The notes under the pieces were generated by a model. That model was not told where the DNA came from and searched no databases. It worked only from the letters and a program-made list of their open reading frames with translations. The translations under genes were made by a program, and so were the position numbers. A DNA stretch of 64,000 nt from Candidatus Eremiobacterota bacterium (GTDB lineage: Bacteria > Vulcanimicrobiota > Vulcanimicrobiia > Vulcanimicrobiales > Vulcanimicrobiaceae), in contig JAFAKB010000086.1 in NCBI GenBank assembly GCA_019235885.1, positions 17,549 to 81,548 of the forward strand. Reading direction: 5' to 3'. This document shows, in pieces, positions 33,241 to 42,686 of the stretch. Numbering within the stretch: the first letter of the stretch is position 1; each line of letters begins with the position of its first letter.

Positions 33241-34110
33241 TTGCAGATGGCAACGCTCGCAGAAGTTCTGGTCGACGCCGCTCTTGCCGTTCCGAACCTC
33301 GACGGAGCTTCGGACGCGCTCGCCGGCGTCGCGAACGAGGCCTATGCGTTGGCCGGCGATGCGGGCCGCACCGTGAAAGACCTGCTGAACGGAACGTGGC
33401 TTGGTCACCCGCTCCATCCCGCGATCACCGACGTTCCGGTCGGAGCCTGGACGGCGGCGCTCGTCATGGACCTGCTCGGCGAGCGGCGCGGCGCGAAGAT
33501 CGCCGTCGGGGTCGGCTTGGCCGGCGCGCTCGGCGCGGCTGCGAGCGGTTTGACGGACTGGCTCGACACGTACGGCCGGCCGCGCCGGCTGGGTCTGGTT
33601 CACGCCGCGGTCAACGGAACGGCGACGCTGCTGTACGCCGGGTCGTTCTTCGCGCGCGATCGGTCGCCCGGATTCGGTGTCGCGCTGTCGGCGCTCGGAT
33701 ATGCGGCCGTCTCGCTCGGCGCGCTGTTCGGCGGCGTGATCTCGCTCGACATGCAGATCGGCGTGAACCACGCGCACGCGAACGAGCCGCCGAAAAAAGA
33801 GCTCGACGTCGCCGCGCTGACCGACGTCCCGGACGGCGGGATGAAACGCGTCGACGCGAACGGGTATCCGGTATTGCTGACGCGGCGCGGCGACGAGGTT
33901 CACGCGATCGCCGCGGTGTGCGCGCATCAAGGCGGACCGCTGGAGAAGGGGAAGTTCGACGGCGACGTCGTGACATGTCCGTGGCACGGTTCGCAGTTCT
34001 GCGTGCGCGACGGCGGGATCGTCCACGGCCCGGCCGCCTACCCGCAACCGGCGTTCAACGTCCGCATCGCGGGCGAGCGCGTGCTGATACGAGCCGCCGA
34101 AGAGAGCTGA
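33241..34110 (+). CDS. Rieske 2Fe-2S protein with DUF2231-like membrane domain
   Basis: 289 residues. Residues about 45-175: DUF2231-type four-helix membrane domain (LLNGTWLGHPLHPAITDVPV). Residues 190-285: Rieske domain with cluster ligands CAHQGGPL and CPWHGSQF. Inferred membrane-tethered electron-transfer protein, or ferredoxin part of an oxygenase or redox chain. TTG start with GGAGG eight bases upstream; ATG six bases further in is the alternative. This fusion is a recurrent one in Actinobacteria and Eremiobacterota-type genomes, to my knowledge. Confidence 0.82.
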   Translation: MQMATLAEVLVDAALAVPNLDGASDALAGVANEAYALAGDAGRTVKDLLNGTWLGHPLHPAITDVPVGAWTAALVMDLLGERRGAKIAVGVGLAGALGAAASGLTDWLDTYGRPRRLGLVHAAVNGTATLLYAGSFFARDRSPGFGVALSALGYAAVSLGALFGGVISLDMQIGVNHAHANEPPKKELDVAALTDVPDGGMKRVDANGYPVLLTRRGDEVHAIAAVCAHQGGPLEKGKFDGDVVTCPWHGSQFCVRDGGIVHGPAAYPQPAFNVRIAGERVLIRAAEES

Positions 34111-34284
34111 GCGAAATGAGATTCAAATCTGACTGCTGAGGCGCCGAGGGTGCGGTCACGTACTGACAGGGGCGGAGCGGAGCGCTAGTATTGGATAGTC
34201 ATCCCGGCGCCACTGAGGATTCCGGGTGTTTTGCGTCCTCGCGGCCGGCACGAGGCCGGCTTCCACGGTCACCCTTCATTGTCG

Positions 34285-34548
34285 ATGCTGGAACGGCGCG
34301 TCATCGCCCTGACCGGAGATCTCGACGTCTATACGACGCCGACGGCGTGCCGCGTTCTCGACGCGATCGACGGCCCGGCCGTCATCGACCTCTCGGCGGT
34401 GCGGCTGCTCGGCGCGGCCGCGCTGGAGGAGCTGGCCCGGGTCGCCCGGCGCGTCGGTCCGCGGAACGTGACGCTCGCCGGCGCGCGCCCGCACGTGCGC
34501 CGCGTTCTGGAGATCGTGCGCTTCGACCAGCTCTTCGTCCTCGAATAG
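34285..34548 (+). CDS. STAS-domain protein (anti-sigma-factor antagonist type)
   Basis: 87 residues from the ATG giving MLERRVIALTGDLDVYTTPT. Whole-chain STAS fold: DGPAVIDLSAVRLLGAAALE carries the usual D-L-S motif with the Ser before the helix replaced in context by VRLLG, so the standard phosphorylatable Ser (D-S-S/T-G) is not obvious. It could be an SpoIIAA-like partner-switch protein or a phospho-independent STAS module. No kinase or sigma gene adjoins it. Confidence 0.65.
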   Translation: MLERRVIALTGDLDVYTTPTACRVLDAIDGPAVIDLSAVRLLGAAALEELARVARRVGPRNVTLAGARPHVRRVLEIVRFDQLFVLE

Positions 34549-34599
34549 GCCCGCCGGCGACACCGGGGTAGGGGCGGAGCCCGTCCGAACAACCGGCTG

Positions 34600-35742
34600 A
34601 TGCTTTTTGCGAAGGTCGGCGAAGCGCTGCTGCTGGCGCTGGGGATGGCGTGGCAGGTCGGCTGGAGCCTCGTGCTGGGATTCACGCTGTCGGGTGCGGT
34701 TCAGGCGCTGGTCTCGAAGCAGCGGATGCAGGAGGTGCTCGGCCGCGACGGCGTGCGCGAGATCGCGCTCGCCACCGGGTTCGGCGCCGCCAGCTCGTCG
34801 TGCTCGTACGCGGCGGCGGCGATGAGCAAGACGCTCTTCAAGAAGGGCGCGGGATTCGTTCCGAGCCTGGCGTTCTTGTTTTCCTCGACGAACCTCGTGC
34901 TCGAGCTCGGCATCATCCTGTGGGTCCTGCTCGGCTGGCAGTTCACCGCGGCGGAGTGGGTCGGCGGACTCGTTCTGATCGCGGTGATGACCGCGCTGGT
35001 GAAGCTCACGTATCCGAAGCAGCTCATCGAAGCGGCGCGGCGGCACGTCGACGCGGCGACCGGCCACGACCACGGTTCGATGGAAGCGCAGGGCGGTTCG
35101 CTCGCCGAGCGGCTGCGCCGGCCCGAGACGCGCGTCGCGATCGCGCAGAACGTCGCGATGGACGCCTCGATGCTGTGGAAGGACCTGGCCGCCGGATTCT
35201 TGATCGCCGGCGCGCTCGCCGCGTTCGTGCCGGACGGTGCGTGGAAGACGTTCTTTCTGCACGGCGCCGCGCCGTGGCTGCAGGTCGCCGGCAACGCGCT
35301 CGCCGGGCCGCTCATCGCGATCGTCTCGTTCGTCTGCTCGATCGGGAACGTGCCGCTGGCGGCGATTCTGTGGAGCAGCGGGCTCTCGTTCGGCGGCGTG
35401 CTGGCGTTCATCTACGCGGATCTCATCGTGCTGCCGCTGCTCGACATCTACCGCCAGTACTACGGCGCCCGCACGATGCTGTACATCTTCGCGCTGTTCT
35501 TCGCGACGATCGTGCTCTCGGCGCTGCTCATGGACGGCGCCTTCTCGGCGCTGCACCTCGTCCCGAAACCGAACCCCGGCGCGCGGCACGACCTCGTGTT
35601 GTTCTCGTTCAACTACACGTTCTGGCTCAACCTTGCGTTCGGCGCGCTGGCCGCGTACCTGTGGTGGCTGAACCGGCACCATCCGATGGATCATCATGCG
35701 CACGCGGGCGGCGATCACGTCCCCGCCGCCCGCGTGCGCTAG
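34600..35742 (+). CDS. predicted permease, ArsP/YraQ (DUF318) family
   Basis: 380 residues, eight or more membrane helices. Two related halves: GFGAASSSCSYAAAAMSKTL in the first and FVCSIGNVPLAAILWSSGLS in the second, with the conserved Cys residues of this family; FLFSSTNLVLELGIILWVLL. The tail is His-rich (HHPMDHHAHAGGDH), and a His segment lies in the central loop. Family members export organoarsenicals or are of unknown substrate. Metal or arsenic efflux is inferred only. ATG start. Confidence 0.8.
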   Translation: MLFAKVGEALLLALGMAWQVGWSLVLGFTLSGAVQALVSKQRMQEVLGRDGVREIALATGFGAASSSCSYAAAAMSKTLFKKGAGFVPSLAFLFSSTNLVLELGIILWVLLGWQFTAAEWVGGLVLIAVMTALVKLTYPKQLIEAARRHVDAATGHDHGSMEAQGGSLAERLRRPETRVAIAQNVAMDASMLWKDLAAGFLIAGALAAFVPDGAWKTFFLHGAAPWLQVAGNALAGPLIAIVSFVCSIGNVPLAAILWSSGLSFGGVLAFIYADLIVLPLLDIYRQYYGARTMLYIFALFFATIVLSALLMDGAFSALHLVPKPNPGARHDLVLFSFNYTFWLNLAFGALAAYLWWLNRHHPMDHHAHAGGDHVPAARVR

Positions 35743-35751
35743 CGCGTGGTT

Positions 35752-36825
35752 CTACCAGACCACGTGCCAGTCGACGATCGGCACCTGGGTGCCGTTCGCG
35801 AGCGTGAGGATCCCGTTGCCGTCGGCGTCGGTCGTGAACGTCGCGACCGGCCCGCCGGACGACGTCGTGATCGTACCGTTCACCGTGACGACCCCGTTGC
35901 CGTCCGTCGAGCTCGTCACGACGAGCTTGTTGCCGCCGGCGAGCGTGCCGGTGAGGTTGACCGCGGCGAGGTCGCCGTCGGCGTCGAACGTGACGCTGCC
36001 GCTGAGCGCCGAGGAGCCGAGCTGCGTTCCGCCCGAGATCGTGAAGGGTGGTGCGCTCGAGAGCGTGAGGCCGTTAAGCGCCGCTTTGAACGACGTCCCG
36101 TTGCGCGTGCCGGTGAACGTTGTGTCGTTGTTGGCGTCGGTGGAGACCGTCGCGCTCGCGACCGACTGGTGCCCGTACGAGGCGTTGATCGACGGCTTCG
36201 CGTCGTTGACGATCCGGCCGGTCGTCGCGTTGTACGCGCTGGAGTTGAGCGAGGCCGAGTGGCCGAACTGCGCGAGCGGGGTCGACGACGTCCCGGGATA
36301 GAACGCCGACGTGACCACCCACGAGCCGTTCGAGCTCGAGCCCGTCAGCGCGTAGTTGCTCTTGCGCACGCCGAGCTGCAGGTGCGCCATGTTGTAGGTC
36401 GTCACGGTGCGCGCGACGTTTGCCGTGCCGCCGCTCGAGGAGTACGTCGCGACCGCGTCGCGTTCGGGGTTGGTGCAGGCGTCGTCGTAGTAGTGGATCG
36501 TCTCGACCGTCACCGAGCCGTCCGGGTTGACGGTGACGGTGCGCGTGGTGCGGTGCTTGCACGCGTGCGGCAGCGACTGCACGCTGCGTTTCGAGGACGA
36601 CGTGCCGAGCGAGCCGTTTCCGACCGCGGCGTCGGTCTCGCCGGTGTCGACCGGTTCGAAGGCGGCGTCGGTGCCGCTTTGCGCGGAGTCCTGTGGGCTG
36701 AGCGAGTTTCCGGCCGGCGGCGGGGCCGGGGCGCCGGGGAGTGCGGACGACGACGTGCCGCCGCCTCCGCCGCATCCTGCCAGAAGCGCCGCGGCGCACA
36801 GCGCCGCGAGAATCGGTGTACGCAT
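35752..36825 (-). CDS. putative lipoprotein, Thr/Ser-rich
   Basis: 357 residues. Start at the ATG giving MRTPILAALCAAALLAGC with GAGGT upstream; lipobox LAGC, Gly/Pro linker, then beta-repeat sequence rich in Thr, Asn, Gly and Val (TVTVNPDGSVTVETIHYYDD; GNGILTLANGTQVPIVDWHV). Function unknown. It stands alone between two convergent neighbours. Likely an outer-membrane-anchored surface protein. Confidence 0.7.
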   Translation of the reverse strand: MRTPILAALCAAALLAGCGGGGGTSSSALPGAPAPPPAGNSLSPQDSAQSGTDAAFEPVDTGETDAAVGNGSLGTSSSKRSVQSLPHACKHRTTRTVTVNPDGSVTVETIHYYDDACTNPERDAVATYSSSGGTANVARTVTTYNMAHLQLGVRKSNYALTGSSSNGSWVVTSAFYPGTSSTPLAQFGHSASLNSSAYNATTGRIVNDAKPSINASYGHQSVASATVSTDANNDTTFTGTRNGTSFKAALNGLTLSSAPPFTISGGTQLGSSALSGSVTFDADGDLAAVNLTGTLAGGNKLVVTSSTDGNGVVTVNGTITTSSGGPVATFTTDADGNGILTLANGTQVPIVDWHVVW

Positions 36826-36960
36826 ATGTGACCTCATGTCGAAGAGTGCGCGAGCTCGAGACGGCACCTATGCGCCGGCTCTGCACGACTCAGCGTACGC
36901 TGCGGAGACCACCGCTGCATTGGACGCGGCTGATAGCGGGATGAGACTTTGATTATGCTC

Positions 36961-38028
36961 TCAGCGGACGAGCGGTCCGAACAGCGGCACCATCGGAACG
37001 ACCGCGTCGTCGCCGGCGTGGCGCAAGTGATCGAGACCGAACGCGTCCTCGATCGTGCGCAACAAACTGTAATGGTCGTACGGTGTGTCGTCGCTCACAC
37101 CGCGTGGTCCGTGATTGGTGATCACGATCGTCGCAATGTGACCGCCGCCGGGGTTGTGGGCGTCGACGACACAGCAGGAGTGCACCGCGCCGGCGACGCG
37201 GTCGGCACCGCCGTCCTCGTCCCAGGTGATCACGATCGCGGTGTTGCCGCTCGCCCACGCCGGCGAGGCCTGGATAGCCGCGACGAGCTGTGCGGCGACG
37301 CGGTCGCCGCGCGCGATGGCGCCGCTCGGATCGGCGCAATCGGCCGGCACGCCGTTCCCTTCGTTCGCGTCGATGCCGTGCATCTCGTTGCACTGGTTCG
37401 GAATCACCAGCGAGAACGCGGGCAGCGCGCCCGCGCTTAGGTCCCGGCGCCAAGCGTCGAAGCCAACCAGATGCTCGGCGCGCTGCGGGTCCTCGATCGT
37501 GCTCTTGAAGTTCGTGAATCCCGTGTGCTTCGCGGCGTAGAGCGCCGGTGGGCGCGTCGCGGTCCCCGTGGAGATGATCGCGTCGGAACCGTCTTGCGGG
37601 ATGTCTTCGAGGTACGCGCGCCAGTCGAGTCCTTTCGCGCGCAGTTGCGTCCCTAGATTCGGCGCATCGATCAGGTGTGCCGGGTACCCGGGTGCGTTGG
37701 CATGCGAGCAGAACGGGCGCGCCGAGGCGGGAACGCAATACCACGCATCGTCGTCGTTGATACCGTACGTGTCTCCGCCGAGCAGCGCGACGTAGTTTCC
37801 CTCGCTCGGATGAACCTCGGCGAACATCTGCCTCGCCGAGCCGTACTCCTTGGCCAGGCGGGTGAGATTGGGCGCCAGTCCGCGCTCGAGGATCGTGCTG
37901 TAGCCCTTGTTCTCTTCGACGACGACCACGACGTGGTCGTAGCGCGGAACGGCGGGCGCGGCCGGCGCAGCGCCCGACGCTCCCGCGACGAGCGCTGCAA
38001 GAAGGATAAGCTTCTCATAACGTTTCAT
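36961..38028 (-). CDS. secreted phosphoesterase / acid phosphatase family protein
   Basis: 355 residues. Signal peptide (KRYEKLILLAALVAGASGAA), then the phosphoesterase (PF04185-like) core: YDHVVVVVEENKGYSTILER, EVHPSEGNYVALLGGDTYGI, AFSLVIPNQCNEMHG, AIVITWDEDGG and HYSLLRTIEDAFGL. Predicted to hydrolyse phosphate monoesters or diesters in the periplasm or outside the cell, which would fit the nearby phosphate regulon. The ATG start has AAGAG seven bases upstream and lies within a set of 11-base-spaced TTAA units. Confidence 0.82.
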   Translation of the reverse strand: MKRYEKLILLAALVAGASGAAPAAPAVPRYDHVVVVVEENKGYSTILERGLAPNLTRLAKEYGSARQMFAEVHPSEGNYVALLGGDTYGINDDDAWYCVPASARPFCSHANAPGYPAHLIDAPNLGTQLRAKGLDWRAYLEDIPQDGSDAIISTGTATRPPALYAAKHTGFTNFKSTIEDPQRAEHLVGFDAWRRDLSAGALPAFSLVIPNQCNEMHGIDANEGNGVPADCADPSGAIARGDRVAAQLVAAIQASPAWASGNTAIVITWDEDGGADRVAGAVHSCCVVDAHNPGGGHIATIVITNHGPRGVSDDTPYDHYSLLRTIEDAFGLDHLRHAGDDAVVPMVPLFGPLVR

Positions 38029-38042
38029 TAATATGCTCTTAA
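38017..38042. promoter_or_regulatory. candidate partial Pho-box-like TTAA array
   Basis: ATAA at 38017, TTAA at 38028 and 38039, exactly 11 bases apart. Read on the minus strand this is TTAA, TTAA, TTAT, as before pstC. It overlaps the phosphoesterase start codon, so it could act on the divergent protease gene or be chance; weaker than the pst arrays. Confidence 0.3.
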
Positions 38043-38069
38043 CTCGCGTTTTCGGCGGGACGGCGGCTG

Positions 38070-38765
38070 ATGAAGCGACGGTGGTTCGAAATCGTGGCGG
38101 CGCTCGCACTCATGGCGCTCGTTCCGGGTCTCTCCGGTCCGGCGAGTGGACGCACGGGCGCCGACGGTCCGCCGTCCTCGCTCGTCTTGATCGCCGGCGA
38201 TCTCGACGGGACGCCGGCCTACGGCTGCGGGGTGATGGTCGCCGAGAACCGCGACGCGGTGACGATCGTCACTGCCGCGCACAATCTTCAGATGAGGCGC
38301 CGGGTCGTCGTCACGGCTGCCGGAGAGCGTCTGCGCGTCATGGCGGCGCGCAGCGTCGCCGGCCACGACGTCGCGCTGATAACGGCCGAACGGCCGTGGC
38401 GGGCGTACGCGATCGCGCGCGTGGCCGACCGGCCCGCACCCGGCACGCGCGTGCACGTGTGGGGGCCGGTCAAAAACGAGCCGTTCACCCTGCAAGACGG
38501 CATCGTTCGCGAGATCGATCCGCGCGTGAACGATCTGCCCCCGGGCGCCTTCGCGATCGACTGCGCCGAGTGCGGTCACGGCGATTCGGGTAGTGGGGTG
38601 TTCGACGGCGACGAGAGTCTCCTCGGAATCGTGACAGCCTCCTACTCGGCCGGCAACCGGCGGCTGTTCGTGCTCGGCGAGCACTACTTGCCTGAGGTCG
38701 CCTCACATCCGGTGCGAGAGGGTCAGGGTCAGCTGGGCGGGCGCCAAGCCGAAGCGCTCCGCTGA
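38070..38765 (+). CDS. trypsin-like serine protease, secreted
   Basis: 231 residues. N-terminal hydrophobic signal segment (IVAALALMALVPGLSGPASG), then a chymotrypsin-fold core with His in VTAAHNL, Asp in GHDVALI and Ser in GHGDSGSGVFD. All three triad members are present, so activity is likely. No PDZ domain. The 3' 63 bases overlap the 3' end of the convergent TonB-receptor gene. Divergent from the phosphoesterase with 41 bases between starts. Confidence 0.8.
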   Translation: MKRRWFEIVAALALMALVPGLSGPASGRTGADGPPSSLVLIAGDLDGTPAYGCGVMVAENRDAVTIVTAAHNLQMRRRVVVTAAGERLRVMAARSVAGHDVALITAERPWRAYAIARVADRPAPGTRVHVWGPVKNEPFTLQDGIVREIDPRVNDLPPGAFAIDCAECGHGDSGSGVFDGDESLLGIVTASYSAGNRRLFVLGEHYLPEVASHPVREGQGQLGGRQAEALR

Positions 38766-41480
38766 CGCGTTGCCGCTCACGTACTGGGCGAGCCCGTTCG
38801 GCGCGTCGCTGAAGAACGGGTTTTCGGGGGTGAACGAGCCCTGACCGATCCGGCCGAAGACGTCGACGGCGTTGTTGAAGATGTTCGTGCCGCCCAACGT
38901 CACGTAGGTGTTCCGCCGGCGGTCCAGCGCACGGCTCAGAAACGCGTTGCTGTACCAGTACGACGGGCGGTCGTAGTTGTTGTTGAACTCGACGTAGTAG
39001 TTGTCGATCCGGAACTCCCATGGCCCCGGCGCCACGTCGAGCGAGACCGTCGCCTTGTGCAGCGGAACGCCTGCGACTTGCGTGCCGTTCGTGACGGTCG
39101 GGTTGTTCTGCAGGATGAAGTCGTTCAGACCCGTTTGGACGGAGGACGTGATCGTGTACGCATAGTCGACGTAAGCGACCCGGTTGATGCGCGCGCGCCC
39201 ACTGAGCTCGATACCCCGGGCGAGGGCGTGCGCGGCGTTGTACGTCGTGCCGACCGAGAGGTAGTTCAAGACGCTCTGGCTGTTGAGGTTCAAGCCGCAC
39301 TGGTTGTTGAGGTGCGAGATGTACGTCTGCAACGCCTGACCGGTGAAGACGACGTTGCCGGCGCCGAACGCGGTGAGCGGCTCCGAGGAGGAGAAGAGTT
39401 GGTTCTTCACCGCGGTGACGTAGGCGTTGACGTTCACGCTGCCGTCGCCTGCGAAGCGGTGACCGTAGCCGAGCTCGAAGTCATTGGCGCTTTCGCCGAG
39501 CAAGGCCGGGTTGCCGCCGGTCGTGACTTGGTTGAAGCCGTTGCAGCTCACCGCCGTCAGCGACGATCCGGGATCGTTCGCGATCGCGACGCCGCTCGCT
39601 TTGAGCGAGGGCGCCGGGGCGCCGTCGGAGCGCCCGTAGGTGAGCCGGACGACGTCGTTGTGGGTCGGGCGGTACAGCGCGGTCACGCGCGGGTCGAACG
39701 TCGTTTTTTGGGTGACGCTCGAGCGCTTGATCCACGCGTTCGCAAACAGCGAGAGCGCGTCGGAGAAGCGGTAGGTGTCCCTGACGAAGGCGCTTCCCTC
39801 GCCGAAGAACGCGGTCGGGTCCGGCCGGAAGACGAAGGCGTTGTTGTCGAACGTGTTCCCGGTCTGCAGCTGGTGCTGGACATAGTAGCCGAAGCCGAAG
39901 TCGTTCCGGTTGCCGATGATGTCGTCGGCGATCAGGAAGCCTTTGGTGTTGTAGAAGTTCGCGAACAGCGGCGAGCCGAGCGTCTGCCCCGCGGCATTGT
40001 AGCCGCCGGCGATCGAGCTGTCCTTCCAATAGACGTAGTTGTTGTAGAAGCCGTCGACGGTGATGTTGTGAACCTTCGCGACGACCGTGTTGAACCGCAG
40101 ATGGTAGTCGCGCATGCTGGTCGAGCGCTGGCGGCCGGCGCCGCCGCCGTCCGGTCCCGAAGATGCGGCCGCGAACTGCTGGGCGGTGTAGCACGCGGTC
40201 GTGTTCGCGACCGGATCGGTGGTGACGGTGTAGCCGCCGGCTCCGCCGGGGAGGGTGCACGTCGTCGGCGAGGCTTGAATCTTCGCCAGGCGCGAGCTGT
40301 ACGGGAGGAAGTCGTTGTCGCCGTTGCCGGTCGAGTCGCCCCACTGCACCCCGACGTAGGCCGTCGCGGTCAGGGCGGAAACCGGGCTGAGGTTGTAGCG
40401 CAGCTTGGCGACGTCGCTCGTGAGCTTGACGTTCTGGCTGACGGCGTACGTCGAGACCGCTGCGTTGCACGCGCTGACGTCGTTGCCGCTCGAGTTGTTG
40501 CACGCGCCGGGCGGATTGACGGAGCGCGCGTCGACGTTGGAAGGGCGCGCGCTTTGGAAGAGCTGGCCGGGATGAAAGTCGCCGTACTCGCCGGCGACCG
40601 CCGCGGCGAACGCGTATCCGAGCCGGTTCACCGTGCCGGTCGCGGAGACGCCCGTCATGAGCTTGCCGAAGCCGCCGATCTCCTGCTGGAACGACGCGTG
40701 CGGACGCTGCGTCGGGTTGAGCGTCTGCAGATCGATCGAGCCGCCGAACGTGTCGCTCCCGTATAACCCTTGCGCGCCCGAGCCGTAGGTCACGTTGACG
40801 TTGCTCAGGCCGAATGTAGGCGTGTCGGCAAGGTTGAAGCCGCCGTTGCCGCCGGGCAGAACGCCGAGCGGGCCAACGGGGTGTCCGTCGAGCAGCACCT
40901 GCGTTTCGGAAGGGCCGAAGCCGCGGATCGCCGCGTACGTGTCGTCGCCCACCGACGAGCTCGTTTTGATCTCTAGTCCCGGCAGCGTTTCGAGCTGATC
41001 GACGACGCGCTGCTGGCCGGTCCGCAAGAGGTTTTCGACGCTGATGTCTTGGCTGATCGTCGTTGCGGCGGCGAGCGCGTTGTGCCCCGACGCTGCGGTT
41101 CGGCCGATCACTTGCAGCTGCGAGCCGCCGGTATCGGCGCGAATGAGCGCCGCGTTGAGGACCACGGTCGCGTTGCCGCTCGCGACCGCGACGCCGGCGC
41201 TCTGCGCCGGCGTGTACCCGTTCGCCGCGATGCTCAGATCGTAGACCGCGGGCTGCACGTTCGGGATCGTGTAGCGACCGTCTCCGTTGGTGGTGGTTCG
41301 CGCGACCGGCGTTCCGCCGTGGCTGAGGACGACCGCTGCGCCGACGACGGGCAGCGCCGTGCGCTGATCGAGAACTTGGCCGGTTATCGACGCCGCAGCA
41401 CTTTGCGCAAGAACGGGGTTTGACGTGAAAAGCAGCGCGGCGCCGAGGAGCGCCGCGACCGCGCGTACGATCGCTTTCAT
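38703..41480 (-). CDS. TonB-dependent outer-membrane receptor with N-terminal carboxypeptidase-regulatory-like domain
   Basis: 925 residues. Signal peptide (VRAVAALLGAALLFTSNPVL); CarboxypepD_reg-like domain about 30-110 (SITGQVLDQRTALPVVGAAV); plug domain about 130-250 (DQLETLPGLEIKTSSSVGDD, IRGFGPSETQVLLDGHPVGP); 22-strand barrel to the end. It imports a large nutrient across the outer membrane using TonB. Substrate unknown; the TTAA array upstream suggests a phosphate-related one such as a phosphorylated compound. The C-terminus ends SHRM rather than the usual aromatic residue. Confidence 0.85.
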   Translation of the reverse strand: MKAIVRAVAALLGAALLFTSNPVLAQSAAASITGQVLDQRTALPVVGAAVVLSHGGTPVARTTTNGDGRYTIPNVQPAVYDLSIAANGYTPAQSAGVAVASGNATVVLNAALIRADTGGSQLQVIGRTAASGHNALAAATTISQDISVENLLRTGQQRVVDQLETLPGLEIKTSSSVGDDTYAAIRGFGPSETQVLLDGHPVGPLGVLPGGNGGFNLADTPTFGLSNVNVTYGSGAQGLYGSDTFGGSIDLQTLNPTQRPHASFQQEIGGFGKLMTGVSATGTVNRLGYAFAAAVAGEYGDFHPGQLFQSARPSNVDARSVNPPGACNNSSGNDVSACNAAVSTYAVSQNVKLTSDVAKLRYNLSPVSALTATAYVGVQWGDSTGNGDNDFLPYSSRLAKIQASPTTCTLPGGAGGYTVTTDPVANTTACYTAQQFAAASSGPDGGGAGRQRSTSMRDYHLRFNTVVAKVHNITVDGFYNNYVYWKDSSIAGGYNAAGQTLGSPLFANFYNTKGFLIADDIIGNRNDFGFGYYVQHQLQTGNTFDNNAFVFRPDPTAFFGEGSAFVRDTYRFSDALSLFANAWIKRSSVTQKTTFDPRVTALYRPTHNDVVRLTYGRSDGAPAPSLKASGVAIANDPGSSLTAVSCNGFNQVTTGGNPALLGESANDFELGYGHRFAGDGSVNVNAYVTAVKNQLFSSSEPLTAFGAGNVVFTGQALQTYISHLNNQCGLNLNSQSVLNYLSVGTTYNAAHALARGIELSGRARINRVAYVDYAYTITSSVQTGLNDFILQNNPTVTNGTQVAGVPLHKATVSLDVAPGPWEFRIDNYYVEFNNNYDRPSYWYSNAFLSRALDRRRNTYVTLGGTNIFNNAVDVFGRIGQGSFTPENPFFSDAPNGLAQYVSGNASAERFGLAPAQLTLTLSHRM

Positions 41481-41506
41481 GATGGGCCCATCGTTGCGCG
41501 AACCGG

Positions 41507-41544
41507 ATTAATGGGCCGCTAAGTGGGGCTTAAGGCTGCGTTAT
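41507..41544. promoter_or_regulatory. Pho-box-like array between TonB receptor and tdh
   Basis: TTAA 41508, CTAA 41519, TTAA 41530, TTAT 41541, each 11 bases apart, closely matching the pst arrays in unit sequence and order. The units are nearly palindromic, so direction is ambiguous: 28 bases from the receptor start on one side and 45 from tdh on the other. Confidence 0.5.
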
Positions 41545-41588
41545 GCGCGCAAATCGGTGGATGAAACGCGCACCCGCAGGCCGAAGCC

Positions 41589-42683
41589 GTGGCGCCGATG
41601 ACTTCCACCGCGACCGAGCGAGCGGCACCCGCCTCGGCGATTCCGGAGACGATGCGCGCGCTGCGCAAGACCGCCGCCGCGCCGGGGTTCACCCTGCAGC
41701 ACGTGCCCGTCCCCGCGATCGGGCCGAGCGACGTGCTGATTCGGGTCAAAGCGGTCGGGCTGTGCGGCACGGATCTACACATCTACTCCTGGGACCACTG
41801 GGCGGAGCGGCGCGTGAAGCCGCCGCTCACGATCGGCCACGAGTTCATGGGCGAAGTGGCCGCGGTCGGCGCCGCGGTGAAGGCCGTGCGCGCCGGCGAC
41901 CGCGTCTCGGCGGAGGGGCACATCGCGTGCGGGGTCTGTTCGCTGTGCCGCACCGGACAGGCGCACATCTGCGAGCACGTCGAGATCATCGGAGTCGACA
42001 CCGACGGCGCGTTCGCCGACTACATTCGCATGCCGGAGTCGAACGTGTGGAAGCTCGACCCGGCGATCCCCGACAGCTGGGCCGCGGTGTTCGACCCGCT
42101 GGGCAACGCCGTCCACACCGTGATGGCGGCCGACGTCTCGGTGAAGTCGGTCGCGATCACCGGCGTCGGCTCGATCGGGCTGATGGCGATCCCGGTCGCG
42201 CGCGCCGCCGGCGCGGCGAAAGTCTTCGCGATCGACGTGAACCCGCAGAAGCTCGAGCTCGCGAAACGGGTCGGCGCGGACGCGACGTTCTCGGCGGCGC
42301 AACCGGATCTCGTCGCGGAGATCGTGCGCCGGACCGGCGGCGACGGGGTCGACGTGCTGCTCGAGATGTCGGGTTCGGGACAGGCGATCGACAACGGGCT
42401 CGCGATGGTCCGCAACGGCGGCGTCGCGGCGCTGCTCGGGATTCCGTCCGACGAGGTCGAGATCAACCTCGCCGAACGGATCATCTTCAAAGGGCTGACC
42501 GTGCTCGGGATCAACGGCCGCCGGATGTTCGAAACCTGGTACCAGACGCAGGCGCTCGTCACCAGCGGCCGCGTCGATCTGACCCCGATCATCACGCACG
42601 AGCTGCGTTTCGAGGAGTTCGACCGCGCGTTCGGCTTGATGAAGTCCGGTGAAGCGGCGAAGATCGTGCTTCACCTCGTCTGA
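41589..42683 (+). CDS. tdh: L-threonine 3-dehydrogenase
   Basis: 364 residues, zinc medium-chain dehydrogenase. Catalytic zinc motif GLCGTDLHIYSWD, IGHEFMGEV; structural zinc CGVCSLCRTGQAHIC; NAD fold GVGSIGLMAIPVARAAGA; FETWYQTQALVTSGR near the end. Oxidises L-threonine to 2-amino-3-ketobutyrate, which Kbl then cleaves; kbl lies 1 kb downstream, supporting the call. GTG 41589 or ATG 41598 are both plausible starts. Confidence 0.92.
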   Translation: MAPMTSTATERAAPASAIPETMRALRKTAAAPGFTLQHVPVPAIGPSDVLIRVKAVGLCGTDLHIYSWDHWAERRVKPPLTIGHEFMGEVAAVGAAVKAVRAGDRVSAEGHIACGVCSLCRTGQAHICEHVEIIGVDTDGAFADYIRMPESNVWKLDPAIPDSWAAVFDPLGNAVHTVMAADVSVKSVAITGVGSIGLMAIPVARAAGAAKVFAIDVNPQKLELAKRVGADATFSAAQPDLVAEIVRRTGGDGVDVLLEMSGSGQAIDNGLAMVRNGGVAALLGIPSDEVEINLAERIIFKGLTVLGINGRRMFETWYQTQALVTSGRVDLTPIITHELRFEEFDRAFGLMKSGEAAKIVLHLV

Positions 42684-42686
42684 CGG

